64,000 nucleotides of DNA from assembly GCF_030380815.1 (NCBI RefSeq), contig NZ_JAUDUY010000007.1, positions 1 to 64,000 on the forward strand. The letters run 5' to 3'. The stretch comes from Robiginitalea aurantiaca. Its GTDB lineage: Bacteria > Bacteroidota > Bacteroidia > Flavobacteriales > Flavobacteriaceae. Under the pieces are notes generated by a model. That model had not been told where the DNA came from. It saw nothing but the letters and a program-made list of their open reading frames with translations, and did no database searches. Shown here one piece after another: positions 9,272-16,343 of this stretch. Position 1 is the stretch's first letter. Every line of letters starts with the position of its first letter. The translations under genes and the position numbers were made by a program.

Positions 9272-9964
9272 ATGCTATTGTTTCAGGATGTTGTAGATGA
9301 AACCCAGCTGGGCGAATTCGCATCTGAAGAGAAAACACTTTCGGTAATCGATCTGATTTTCAACGGAGGGACCGGAAGTATTGTAATCATCTCGGTACTC
9401 TTTGTCATGCTGGCCGTGGCCATGTATATCTATTTTGAACGCCTTCTGGCGATCAAGGCAGCCTCAAAGATCGATAAGAATTTTATGAATCAGATTCGGG
9501 ACCACATCACAGGTGGGAAGATTGAGTCTGCCAAAATCCTATGCGCTCAGACGGATAGTCCTGTGGCGCGGTTGGTAGAAAAAGGGATCTCCAGAATAGG
9601 GAAACCCCTGGATGATATCAATACGGCTATCGAAAATGCAGGTACCCTTGAAGTCTACAAGTTGGAGAAGAATGTGACTGTTCTGGCTACTGTGGCCGGA
9701 GCGGCTCCTATGATTGGATTTTTGGGAACCGTAATCGGAATGATTCTCGCCTTTCACCAGATGGCCACCAGCGGTGGACAGGCTGAAATGGGAGCTTTGG
9801 CTTCAGGTATTTATACCGCTATGACCACGACTGTAGCAGGTCTTGTAGTTGGAATTATCGCCTATGTGGGGTACAACCATTTGGTTAACCGCACAGATAA
9901 GGTGATACATAAAATGGAGGCCAACGCGACAGAATTTCTCGATTTACTTAGCGAACCCGTTTAA
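9272..9964 (+). CDS. exbB: MotA/TolQ/ExbB proton-channel protein
   Basis: A 230-residue inner-membrane protein with three hydrophobic segments. The C-terminal pair contains the family signature AAPMIGFLGTVIGMI and the GIYTAMTTTVAGLVVGI segment. It forms the stator that uses proton motive force to energise TonB. The next two genes encode the ExbD and TonB-like partners, spaced 9 bp apart and then overlapping, so this is one energy-transduction operon. It likely powers outer-membrane receptors such as the SusC protein at 16.3 kb, though no direct evidence pairs them. Confidence 0.92.
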   Translation: MLLFQDVVDETQLGEFASEEKTLSVIDLIFNGGTGSIVIISVLFVMLAVAMYIYFERLLAIKAASKIDKNFMNQIRDHITGGKIESAKILCAQTDSPVARLVEKGISRIGKPLDDINTAIENAGTLEVYKLEKNVTVLATVAGAAPMIGFLGTVIGMILAFHQMATSGGQAEMGALASGIYTAMTTTVAGLVVGIIAYVGYNHLVNRTDKVIHKMEANATEFLDLLSEPV

Positions 9965-9973
9965 GAACACCGT

Positions 9974-10360
9974 ATGAAACTGAAAGGAAGGAATAAGGTT
10001 AGCCCTGAGTTCAGCATGTCCTCAATGACGGACATCGTCTTCCTGCTGCTTATATTTTTCATGCTTACGGCCAATACCCCAAATGCCCTTGATTTATTAC
10101 TGCCCAAGGCCAGGGGAAAATCGACCAACACGCAGAATGTCTCCGTAACCATCAATAAGGATCTGGAGTATTTTGTAAACAATGAGCAGATCAACAAGGA
10201 GTATATTGAAATCGAACTAAAAAAGGCACTGGAGGGTCAGGAGAAGCCAACCATTATATTGAGGGCTGAGGAGAGTGTTGCCATTAAGGAAGCCGTTAAT
10301 GTTATGGATGTCGCTAACCGCAATAGTTACAAAGTAATCCTCGCTGTGCGTCCTAAGTGA
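9974..10360 (+). CDS. exbD: ExbD/TolR biopolymer transport protein
   Basis: A 128-residue protein with one membrane span near the N terminus. It holds the essential proton-relay Asp (Asp20, in SMTDIVFLLLIFF), followed by a periplasmic domain of typical size. It lies between the ExbB gene and a TonB-like gene. Its stop codon overlaps the ATG of the next gene (TGATG), which indicates translational coupling. Confidence 0.93.
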   Translation: MKLKGRNKVSPEFSMSSMTDIVFLLLIFFMLTANTPNALDLLLPKARGKSTNTQNVSVTINKDLEYFVNNEQINKEYIEIELKKALEGQEKPTIILRAEESVAIKEAVNVMDVANRNSYKVILAVRPK

Positions 10361-11313
10361 TGCCGTTGCTCGACACGAGACACAAGAAGAAATCCTTTAC
10401 ACTTACAACCCTTTTGTTAAGTGTACTTATCCTTTTGCTTTTTTATATAGGCCTGACGTATCTGGAGCCCCCTCCGGAAAGCGGAATTACCGTGAATTTC
10501 GGGACAATGGAATTCGGTATGGGCGATCAGCAACCCACAGAACCGATCAGACAGCGACAGTCGGAACCTGTAGTTGAGGAGGAACAACCTGAGGAAATTC
10601 AGGAAACCGCTGCCGAGGCTATGCCTGACGAGCCCGAAGAGGCGGCAGAAGCAGTTGATGAGCCCCAGGAACCCGTACTTACCCAGGAGGAGGAAGAATC
10701 CATTCGCATAAAACAACAGGAGCAGGAGCGTCAGCGGAAAGCCGACCAGGTCGCTCGTGAAGCCAAGGCAAAAGCAGACCGGGAGGCAAGAGAGGCAAGG
10801 GAAGCCCGGGAGGAAGAAGCGCGTATTGCCCGTGAAAAGGCAGAAGCAGAGGAACGCGCCCGCCAGGCCCAGGAAGCCAAGAAAAGGGAGTTGGATGCAA
10901 TGATGGGCGGATTAAACAATTCCGAGGGACAAGCCGAAGGTGGAGAAGGGGACGACAACAGGGCCGGTGATAAGGGGAATCCGGATGGAGACCCCTATGC
11001 GAGTTCATATTACGGTGCCCCTGGAAGTGGTAGTGGTTCTGGAGGCTATGGGCTGAGCGGACGTTCGCTTCAGGGAAAGAGTGTATACAAACAGGACTGC
11101 AATCAGGCCGGAATCGTAGTAGTGCAAATAGAAGTAGACCGGACGGGTAAGGTAATCAAGGCTACGCCCGGAGCACGCGGGACTACCAATACGGATCCCT
11201 GTTTGCTGGAGCCTGCCCGAAAAACGGCAATGGCCCACCGATGGAATTCAGATTCTAAAGCCCCGGGACGGCAAATTGGCTTCGTGGTCGTTAATTTCAA
11301 ACTAGGTCAATAA
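10360..11313 (+). CDS. tonB: TonB-like energy transducer protein
   Basis: A 317-residue protein with one N-terminal membrane anchor (about 11-31), a Pro/Glu-rich linker (about 60-110), a charged Lys/Arg/Glu/Ala-rich stretch likely to form a long helix or coiled coil (about 115-185), a Gly-rich segment, and a C-terminal domain (about 235-317) like TonB/TolA C-terminal domains (IVVVQIEVDRTGKVIKA). It transmits energy from ExbB-ExbD across the periplasm. A GTG three bases upstream is possible, but the ATG overlapping the exbD stop is preferred. TolA-like rather than TonB-like function cannot be excluded. Confidence 0.88.
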   Translation: MPLLDTRHKKKSFTLTTLLLSVLILLLFYIGLTYLEPPPESGITVNFGTMEFGMGDQQPTEPIRQRQSEPVVEEEQPEEIQETAAEAMPDEPEEAAEAVDEPQEPVLTQEEEESIRIKQQEQERQRKADQVAREAKAKADREAREAREAREEEARIAREKAEAEERARQAQEAKKRELDAMMGGLNNSEGQAEGGEGDDNRAGDKGNPDGDPYASSYYGAPGSGSGSGGYGLSGRSLQGKSVYKQDCNQAGIVVVQIEVDRTGKVIKATPGARGTTNTDPCLLEPARKTAMAHRWNSDSKAPGRQIGFVVVNFKLGQ

Positions 11314-11317
11314 CCCG

Positions 11318-12529
11318 ATGACATATCCGGAAACCCTGGATTGGATGTTTGCCCGCCTGCCGATGTACCAGCAAAGGGGTGCTTCCGCCCTGAATGCCAA
11401 GCTCGAGACGATTCAGGAATTTTCATCGTATTTAGGAAATCCGCACCTGGACTTCCGTAGCATACATGTAGCCGGCACCAATGGCAAAGGCTCGAGCAGC
11501 CATATGCTCGCCTCGGTTTTACAGGAGGCCGGATACAAAACCGGCTTGTACACCTCTCCGCATTTAAAAGATTTCCGCGAGCGAATTCGTATTGATGGTC
11601 GTGAAATCCCCGAGTCTTCTGTCATCCGGTTTATCGAGCAGCATAAAACCTATCTGGAAGCCCATTCCCTCTCCTTTTTTGAGTTGACCGTCGGAATGGC
11701 CTTTGAATACTTCAGCGCAGAAAAGGTGGATATTGCCGTAATTGAAGTAGGACTGGGTGGACGCCTGGATTCAACCAACATCATTACCCCCGAAGTAAGC
11801 CTTATCACCAATATAGGCATGGATCATATGGAGTTCCTTGGAAATACGCTGCCAGAGATCGCCTGGGAAAAGGCTGGGATCATCAAACCCGGAGTACCTG
11901 TAGTCGTAAGTGAAGCACAGGCCGGGGTAGCCCATGTTTTCAAAGAGGCGGCCGCCCAACGGGAGGCGCCGCTTTTTTTTGCCGAAACGATTGACGCTGC
12001 CCAATACCCTACAGATCTGAATGGCAGTTATCAAAAAAAGAATATCGCCGGGGTACTGGAAACCTTAAAACATTTGGATTCGTTTCCTGTAAGTACCGCG
12101 CACATTCAGGAAGGACTCCTGAATGTAGCCGGAAATACTGGACTTCTTGGCCGATGGCAGACCCTTGGAGAGCGACCCAGAATTCTCTGCGATACCGCCC
12201 ACAACCCGGATGGATTAAAATTGGTCATGGCACAATTGCTCAATCAGGAATTCAGAAACCTGCATATTGTACTTGGATTTGTTCGGGAGAAAGCTTTGGA
12301 TAAGATACTGGGACTGTTCCCACAACACGCCAGGTATTACTTTGCCCGCCCGGATATCCCCAGAGGACTTGATGTACAGACACTTCAAAAAGAGGCTTCC
12401 TTGTACGGTTTGGAGGGTGAGGCATATCATTCTGTGGGACAGGCCCTGAATGCAGCCCGAAAGGCTGCTGCAGCTGAAGACCTTATTTTTGTAGGAGGCA
12501 GCACATTTGTAGTGGCTGAGGTCGTTTGA
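11318..12529 (+). CDS. folC: Folylpolyglutamate/dihydrofolate synthase
   Basis: A 403-residue Mur-ligase-family enzyme that adds glutamate to dihydropteroate or folates using ATP. The P-loop is GTNGKGSS (53-60). Other family motifs are YTSPHL, EVGLGGRLDSTN and TNIGMDH, with DTAHNPDG in the C-terminal domain. It follows the TonB-like gene by 4 bp, so it is probably cotranscribed with the exbBD-tonB group. Whether it has both activities cannot be told from sequence. Confidence 0.94.
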   Translation: MTYPETLDWMFARLPMYQQRGASALNAKLETIQEFSSYLGNPHLDFRSIHVAGTNGKGSSSHMLASVLQEAGYKTGLYTSPHLKDFRERIRIDGREIPESSVIRFIEQHKTYLEAHSLSFFELTVGMAFEYFSAEKVDIAVIEVGLGGRLDSTNIITPEVSLITNIGMDHMEFLGNTLPEIAWEKAGIIKPGVPVVVSEAQAGVAHVFKEAAAQREAPLFFAETIDAAQYPTDLNGSYQKKNIAGVLETLKHLDSFPVSTAHIQEGLLNVAGNTGLLGRWQTLGERPRILCDTAHNPDGLKLVMAQLLNQEFRNLHIVLGFVREKALDKILGLFPQHARYYFARPDIPRGLDVQTLQKEASLYGLEGEAYHSVGQALNAARKAAAAEDLIFVGGSTFVVAEVV

Positions 12530-12546
12530 AAATTTGAATAATTTCT

Positions 12547-12576
12547 TTTGGGAACCTAAAAACTATTCTATATTTG
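12547..12576 (+). promoter_or_regulatory. Promoter of tRNA-Val
   Basis: TATATTTG at 12569-12576 matches the Bacteroidota -7 consensus TAnnTTTG exactly, and a TTTG at 12547-12550 lies 18 bp upstream at the -33 position. The predicted start falls a few bases before the tRNA at 12589. Confidence 0.6.
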
Positions 12577-12588
12577 CACACCCTTTAC

Positions 12589-12663
12589 GGGCTCTTAGCT
12601 CAGTTGGTTCAGAGCACCTGCCTTACAAGCAGGGGGTCACTGGTTCGAATCCAGTAGGGCCCA
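12589..12663 (+). tRNA. tRNA-Val (anticodon TAC)
   Basis: A cloverleaf can be folded: acceptor GGGCTCT/AGGGCCC (one T-G wobble), D arm GCTC/GAGC, anticodon stem CCTGC/GCAGG with loop CTTACAA (anticodon TAC), and T arm ACTGG/CCAGT around TTCGAAT. The CCA end is not encoded. Repeats and an A+T-rich accessory island follow directly, so the tRNA may mark an integration-prone site. Confidence 0.95.
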
Positions 12664-12673
12664 CATCACTCAG

Positions 12674-12704
12674 AAAACCCGCACAGACTTGTGCGGGTTT
12701 TTTC
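12674..12704 (+). terminator. Terminator after tRNA-Val
   Basis: AAAACCCGCAC (12674-12684) pairs with GTGCGGGTTTT (12691-12701), and the T run continues. It is a strong intrinsic terminator about 10 bp after the tRNA. Confidence 0.9.
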
Positions 12705-12716
12705 ATTTCGGACCGA

Positions 12717-12841
12717 GCCAAACTTGTTTGAGATTGTGATGGCGAAATGAAAAACAACAATCCGGCACAGCCTAGCCACCGCACCACCTGGCTCCTCGCT
12801 GTTGAAGCTCCACCGGAGCTTCAACGGGCACTCGGCCCTCT
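12717..12841. repeat. 125-bp direct repeat, copy 1
   Basis: This segment matches 12916-13040 over exactly 125 positions without gaps, with about eleven substitutions. It contains a perfect 11-bp hairpin, GTTGAAGCTCC and its complement around ACC (12801-12825). No open frame is convincing. Between the copies a second imperfect hairpin occurs (12865-12889, arms around GAT). It resembles intergenic repeat elements; the family is unknown. Confidence 0.8.
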
Positions 12842-12915
12842 AATTGCAGGAGTGGGTCTTCTCTGGATCACGCGCGATGCGCGTAATCCAATGTTTCCTT
12901 TTATTTAAACTGCAA

Positions 12916-13040
12916 GCCAAACTTGTTTGAGCTTGCGAAGGCGAAATGAAAAACAACAATCCGGCACGGCCCAGCCACCGCACCACCTGGCTCCTTGCTG
13001 GTGAAGGTCCACCGGAGCTTCAACGCGCGCTCAGCCCTCT
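12916..13040. repeat. 125-bp direct repeat, copy 2
   Basis: This is the second copy of the element at 12717-12841. The internal hairpin is degraded here: GGTGAAGGTCC replaces GTTGAAGCTCC while the opposite arm is unchanged, so copy 1 looks like the better preserved form. The copy sits just before an A+T-rich gene island. The 13041-13232 stretch has further small inverted repeats (for example GGGAA/TTCCC at 13085-13100) but no supported gene. Confidence 0.8.
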
Positions 13041-13232
13041 CCAAACCCGAACTTTTTTCCTAAATTGAAGCAAACTAAAAGACCGGGAACTGCCATTCCC
13101 AGGTTTGTTTTGCTTACGGCGCATCCAAGGGGCTGCTCACTCAGGCGGTGCCTTTCAGACGCCGCTATTGGCATAAACAAAGCTCGGAACAGGGCATACC
13201 CAGGGCCTTTTCGAACAATTATGGAAAGCCAT

Positions 13233-14315
13233 ATGAAAAATACTATTCTCACAACAATGCTTCTTTTGGCTTTGACCTTTCAAAGCTATTGTCAGGCTGA
13301 TACAGTTCAATTAATTGAACCTACAGGGAAATACACCGTGGGAACTTCAATTTACGAATGGATAGATGAGTCAAGGGAGATGAAGGTACGAGCTGGCTTT
13401 ACTCAGAAAAGAGCAATAGTAACTCAATTTTGGTATCCAGCCAAATCTGATTCAACCTTGGTAAAAGCCTCATACAGTGCATTGTCCAACGAGTATCAGA
13501 AAACATTGACCAATTCTTATTTAAGGGCTTCATTGGCCAAAGAAATTCATAGGGCACCTTTAATCATCATAGTGCCCGGAAGAGGAACAGAAAGATTTCT
13601 TTACTCCACAATTGCTGAAGAATTGGCAAGTCAGGGTTTTGTGGTTGCTTCAGTAGATATGCCTGAGATTGGTTATATAATTTATCAAGATGGCTTCATA
13701 TTATATCCATCCGATGATTTTAAAACACCAGGCGGAATGATGGCAGGACCATATGAGCGTGTTGATGAATTTTTTAAAAAACCAACCGAAATAGGCTATC
13801 AGGACCTAATGTTTGTTTTGAAAAATATTACTGAATTTAACGCGTATGCATTTGAAAATAAATTAGACCTAGAAAATATTGGTGTTTTTGGTCATTCTTT
13901 AGGAGGACGGATAGCAGGTGAATTGACTGCCAAATCAGAAAAAGTAAAAGCACTAGCGACTATGGAGGGTATACCGCCACGTGATGTGAGATACGAAGGC
14001 AAAATAGTTGTCCCTTCATTAATGATGTGTAGTTCTGGGACCCTAAAATATGCAGTTGACAACTACAATAGTTTTATTGACAATCGGAATAATACAGTTT
14101 ATATGACCGAGTTGGTCGGCTTTGGGCATAATTCGATGACCGATAATCCCTATTTATACCCTGATAATTTCAGATATGAAATAGATTCTAAAAAAGCCCT
14201 TGAGATCAGTCGAACCTTACTGACAGAGTTTTTCAAAGCGTATTTAATAGGTGAAAACGGGCGCTACAAACAAAATATGGATATTGAGTACGTGAATATG
14301 ATAAAACATAATTAA
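13233..14315 (+). CDS. Secreted alpha/beta hydrolase, PAF-acetylhydrolase-like
   Basis: A 360-residue protein with a signal peptide (MKNTILTTMLLLALTF...). An alpha/beta-hydrolase core follows: oxyanion strand region APLIIIVPGRG, nucleophile elbow GHSLGG, and a late His in GFGHNS. The pattern fits the platelet-activating-factor acetylhydrolase-like/dienelactone-like group, but the substrate is unknown. An open frame extends upstream to about 13065 through repeat-like DNA from a TTG. I chose the ATG at 13233 because the signal peptide starts there; the ATG at 13221 is an alternative. Base composition is visibly more A+T-rich than the flanking core genes, which suggests acquisition by transfer. 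Confidence 0.75.
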   Translation: MKNTILTTMLLLALTFQSYCQADTVQLIEPTGKYTVGTSIYEWIDESREMKVRAGFTQKRAIVTQFWYPAKSDSTLVKASYSALSNEYQKTLTNSYLRASLAKEIHRAPLIIIVPGRGTERFLYSTIAEELASQGFVVASVDMPEIGYIIYQDGFILYPSDDFKTPGGMMAGPYERVDEFFKKPTEIGYQDLMFVLKNITEFNAYAFENKLDLENIGVFGHSLGGRIAGELTAKSEKVKALATMEGIPPRDVRYEGKIVVPSLMMCSSGTLKYAVDNYNSFIDNRNNTVYMTELVGFGHNSMTDNPYLYPDNFRYEIDSKKALEISRTLLTEFFKAYLIGENGRYKQNMDIEYVNMIKHN

Positions 14316-14367
14316 AACAGTACGCAACCAACCATAAAGGCTGTACCCTTGCAGGATACGTCTTATT

Positions 14368-14387
14368 TGCTGAACGTTGTGTGTAAT
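14368..14387. other. Cassette-boundary-like motif between island genes
   Basis: Between two A+T-rich genes lies a short segment containing GAACGTTGTGTGTAA, preceded by a small hairpin (14343-14359). It resembles the GTTRRRY-type core of integron attachment sites only loosely, since GTTGTGT departs from the consensus. It is recorded as a weak hint of cassette-like gene acquisition. Confidence 0.2.
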
Positions 14388-14409
14388 TCAAAGCATCCGC
14401 CAATAAAGA

Positions 14410-15306
14410 ATGATTTTACCAAAGAATAACTACTTAAAAGCAAGAAACTTCATATTGACAAATGCGAGAATGATAGAAAGGCGTTTGTTTGAATTTCATT
14501 TTGAAAATGGAACTTCAGAAGGTGTTTTTCACGCAGTTTATGCCTACCGAAATTCTGACGGAGGTTTTGGACACGGAATGGAACCCGATACTGCATCACC
14601 AGAAAGTCAACCTCTCTTTGGCATTATGGCACTTGAAACACTCGATGAAGTTGGTTACTTGACCAAAGAAATCATTCTAAAAGACTTTATGCCATATTTT
14701 AAGAGCATAACAACTGAAAAAGGGGGTATTCCCTGGATGTTTAGACCAAAAAGTGAATACCCTTGTGAAGAGCATTTTAAAACAGTTAAAGAATGGGCGG
14801 CAATAAGTACTACTGCACCTTTACTTGGAATTTTGGAAAAATATGAGATTGATATTCCTTGGATGAAAAAAGCAGAACAGTTTGTTTGGAGTGAATTTGA
14901 GCGAATTAAAGAAAAACACGTTTTCTGCTATTTATGTGTTTCTCGATGGTTAACTTTTTTAGAACATACAAAGAGTCAGGATAAGGCAAAAAAAACAATA
15001 AATAATTTAAAAAATTGGATATCGAATAATGGGATAATTTGTGAAGACAAAACTGATGAGGGTTGGGGACTTTATGGAAAACCTCATGGCTTAAATTATG
15101 CACCATCAACTAAAAGTATTCTATTCTCTTTATTTTCAAAAATGACAATGGAGTCCGACATAAAAGAATTAATTAGTAGACAAAAAGATGATGGACGATG
15201 GGATACTTGGTATGGCATTAGTGAAGGAACAAAATTAGAATGGGCTGGTATTCAAACATTATGGGTATTGAAGGTGCTGAACAACTATGGAAGAATTCAA
15301 TATTAG
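14410..15306 (+). CDS. Terpenoid-cyclase-fold (alpha/alpha barrel) protein
   Basis: A 298-residue protein rich in helix-forming stretches with repeats resembling the QW-type motifs of squalene/terpenoid cyclases and prenyltransferase beta subunits: YRNSDGGFGHGMEPD near the N terminus and RQKDDGRWDTWYG near the C terminus. No DxDD or DCTAE-type catalytic motif is evident, so cyclase activity is not claimed. The gene is A+T-rich like its upstream neighbour and unlike the rest of the window. Function unknown; a predicted soluble cytoplasmic protein. Confidence 0.6.
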   Translation: MILPKNNYLKARNFILTNARMIERRLFEFHFENGTSEGVFHAVYAYRNSDGGFGHGMEPDTASPESQPLFGIMALETLDEVGYLTKEIILKDFMPYFKSITTEKGGIPWMFRPKSEYPCEEHFKTVKEWAAISTTAPLLGILEKYEIDIPWMKKAEQFVWSEFERIKEKHVFCYLCVSRWLTFLEHTKSQDKAKKTINNLKNWISNNGIICEDKTDEGWGLYGKPHGLNYAPSTKSILFSLFSKMTMESDIKELISRQKDDGRWDTWYGISEGTKLEWAGIQTLWVLKVLNNYGRIQY

Positions 15307-15363
15307 ACTTTCGAAAAAGAGACTACTCATTAAGTGTTCGTGGGAATCCTATGGATTGGATAA

Positions 15364-15525
15364 GGGATTTTAAGTGTGATAACGAACGACGAAATTCGTT
15401 GGACGGATTACGGGTGGATCGCTATTGGGGTTCAATATGTCGGAATGTATTTGCACGATTTAATCAATCAATATCAAACTATCGGGAATGAAAATGATTG
15501 GCAGGTGTTACCTCAGAGGTGCTAA
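15364..15525 (+). pseudogene. C-terminal fragment of an unidentified protein
   Basis: In frame 1 a coding-like stretch reads ITNDEIRWTDYGWIAIGVQ and continues to a stop at 15523-15525. Its composition (Trp, Tyr, Gly, Asn) looks like real protein. A stop at 15361-15363 blocks it upstream and no credible start is present, so it seems to be the remnant of a gene that lost its 5' part. The competing frame at 15240-15491 has poor protein character. The parent family is not recognised. Confidence 0.4.
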
Positions 15526-15608
15526 TACTTAGGGTTAAGACAAGCGCTCTTAAAACGGGTAGCCCCCGCAATAGTCCGATTTGGAACTTAATAAACAACA
15601 AGACCGAT

Positions 15609-15959
15609 ATGCTCACTGCCATTCATCCAAAATTACCCATGCGAAACAGAGATGCTACCCGTAATTTCTACCTCGGGGCTCTGGGGTTTCAGGAAATCGG
15701 GGACTATGGTGACTATTTGATGGTTCAAAAAGAGGGCATTGAAATTCATTTCTTCGCCTTTCCCGGCCTGAACCCCAAAGAGAATTACGGACAGGTTTAT
15801 ATCAGAACGGATGCTATTGAAACGTACTATAATTCCCTTCTGGAAGCAAAAATCAGGATACATCCTAATGGGGCTTTGGAAGCCAAGCCCTGGGGACAAC
15901 GGGAATTCTCGCTTCTCGACCCGGACCACAATTTATTGACATTCGGACAGGGCATATAA
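15609..15959 (+). CDS. Bleomycin-resistance/glyoxalase (VOC) family protein
   Basis: A 116-residue protein of the vicinal-oxygen-chelate fold: an N-terminal paired beta-alpha-beta unit (PKLPMRNRDATRNFYLGALG) and a C-terminal unit ending QREFSLLDPDHNLLTFGQ, as in bleomycin-binding Ble proteins. Such proteins sequester glycopeptide antibiotics or act as small metalloenzymes; which applies is unknown. The frame extends upstream to 15498, but homology-like sequence begins at the ATG at 15609. It closes the accessory island. Confidence 0.75.
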   Translation: MLTAIHPKLPMRNRDATRNFYLGALGFQEIGDYGDYLMVQKEGIEIHFFAFPGLNPKENYGQVYIRTDAIETYYNSLLEAKIRIHPNGALEAKPWGQREFSLLDPDHNLLTFGQGI

Positions 15960-16008
15960 GGGTGGGAGAGGAGATGTCCCTTGGCACACCACGGAACCAG
16001 TTCCCATT

Positions 16009-16155
16009 TCAGGTAGTGTCATCTTTTCTGGCCCTTAACAATGGTGGGTTACTTTTTAAAACTGGCTCAGCAACTATCAGAGCGCAGATCCTCCTTTTGT
16101 TTCTTCAGGGCGCATATCGGGTGCTTGCAGTACTCCCTTTACCAGAGTAAAATAT
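16009..16155 (+). pseudogene. Decayed copy of the YhhN-family gene
   Basis: Bases 16009-16105 align with 21939-22035 of the intact YhhN gene at a constant offset of 5,930, roughly 80 percent identical by eye. Bases 16109-16155 align with 22173-22219 at an offset of 6,064. The remnant therefore carries an internal deletion of about 134 bp, which breaks the frame. The 5' end is unrelated. It lies just before the SusC gene, whereas the intact gene lies just after the SusC/SusD/lipoprotein set. Confidence 0.8.
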
Positions 16156-16343
16156 CCCGTTATCAATATTAATACTTGGGAGCAGAAAAGAAATTAATCA
16201 AATAAAATATGAGTTTATTGTTCTTCTAGCTGAAAATATTACATACTTTAATCAGGAATATTTAAATAGATTCACTTTATCAAGTTCGAATCTCGGCACT
16301 GGAGACTGAAAACTTGATTCAGAAAACTCAAAAATCGCTGTAC

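Noticed and set aside
12534-12731. 65-residue open frame running through tRNA-Val
   Set aside because: It translates the tRNA and its terminator; there is no protein character.
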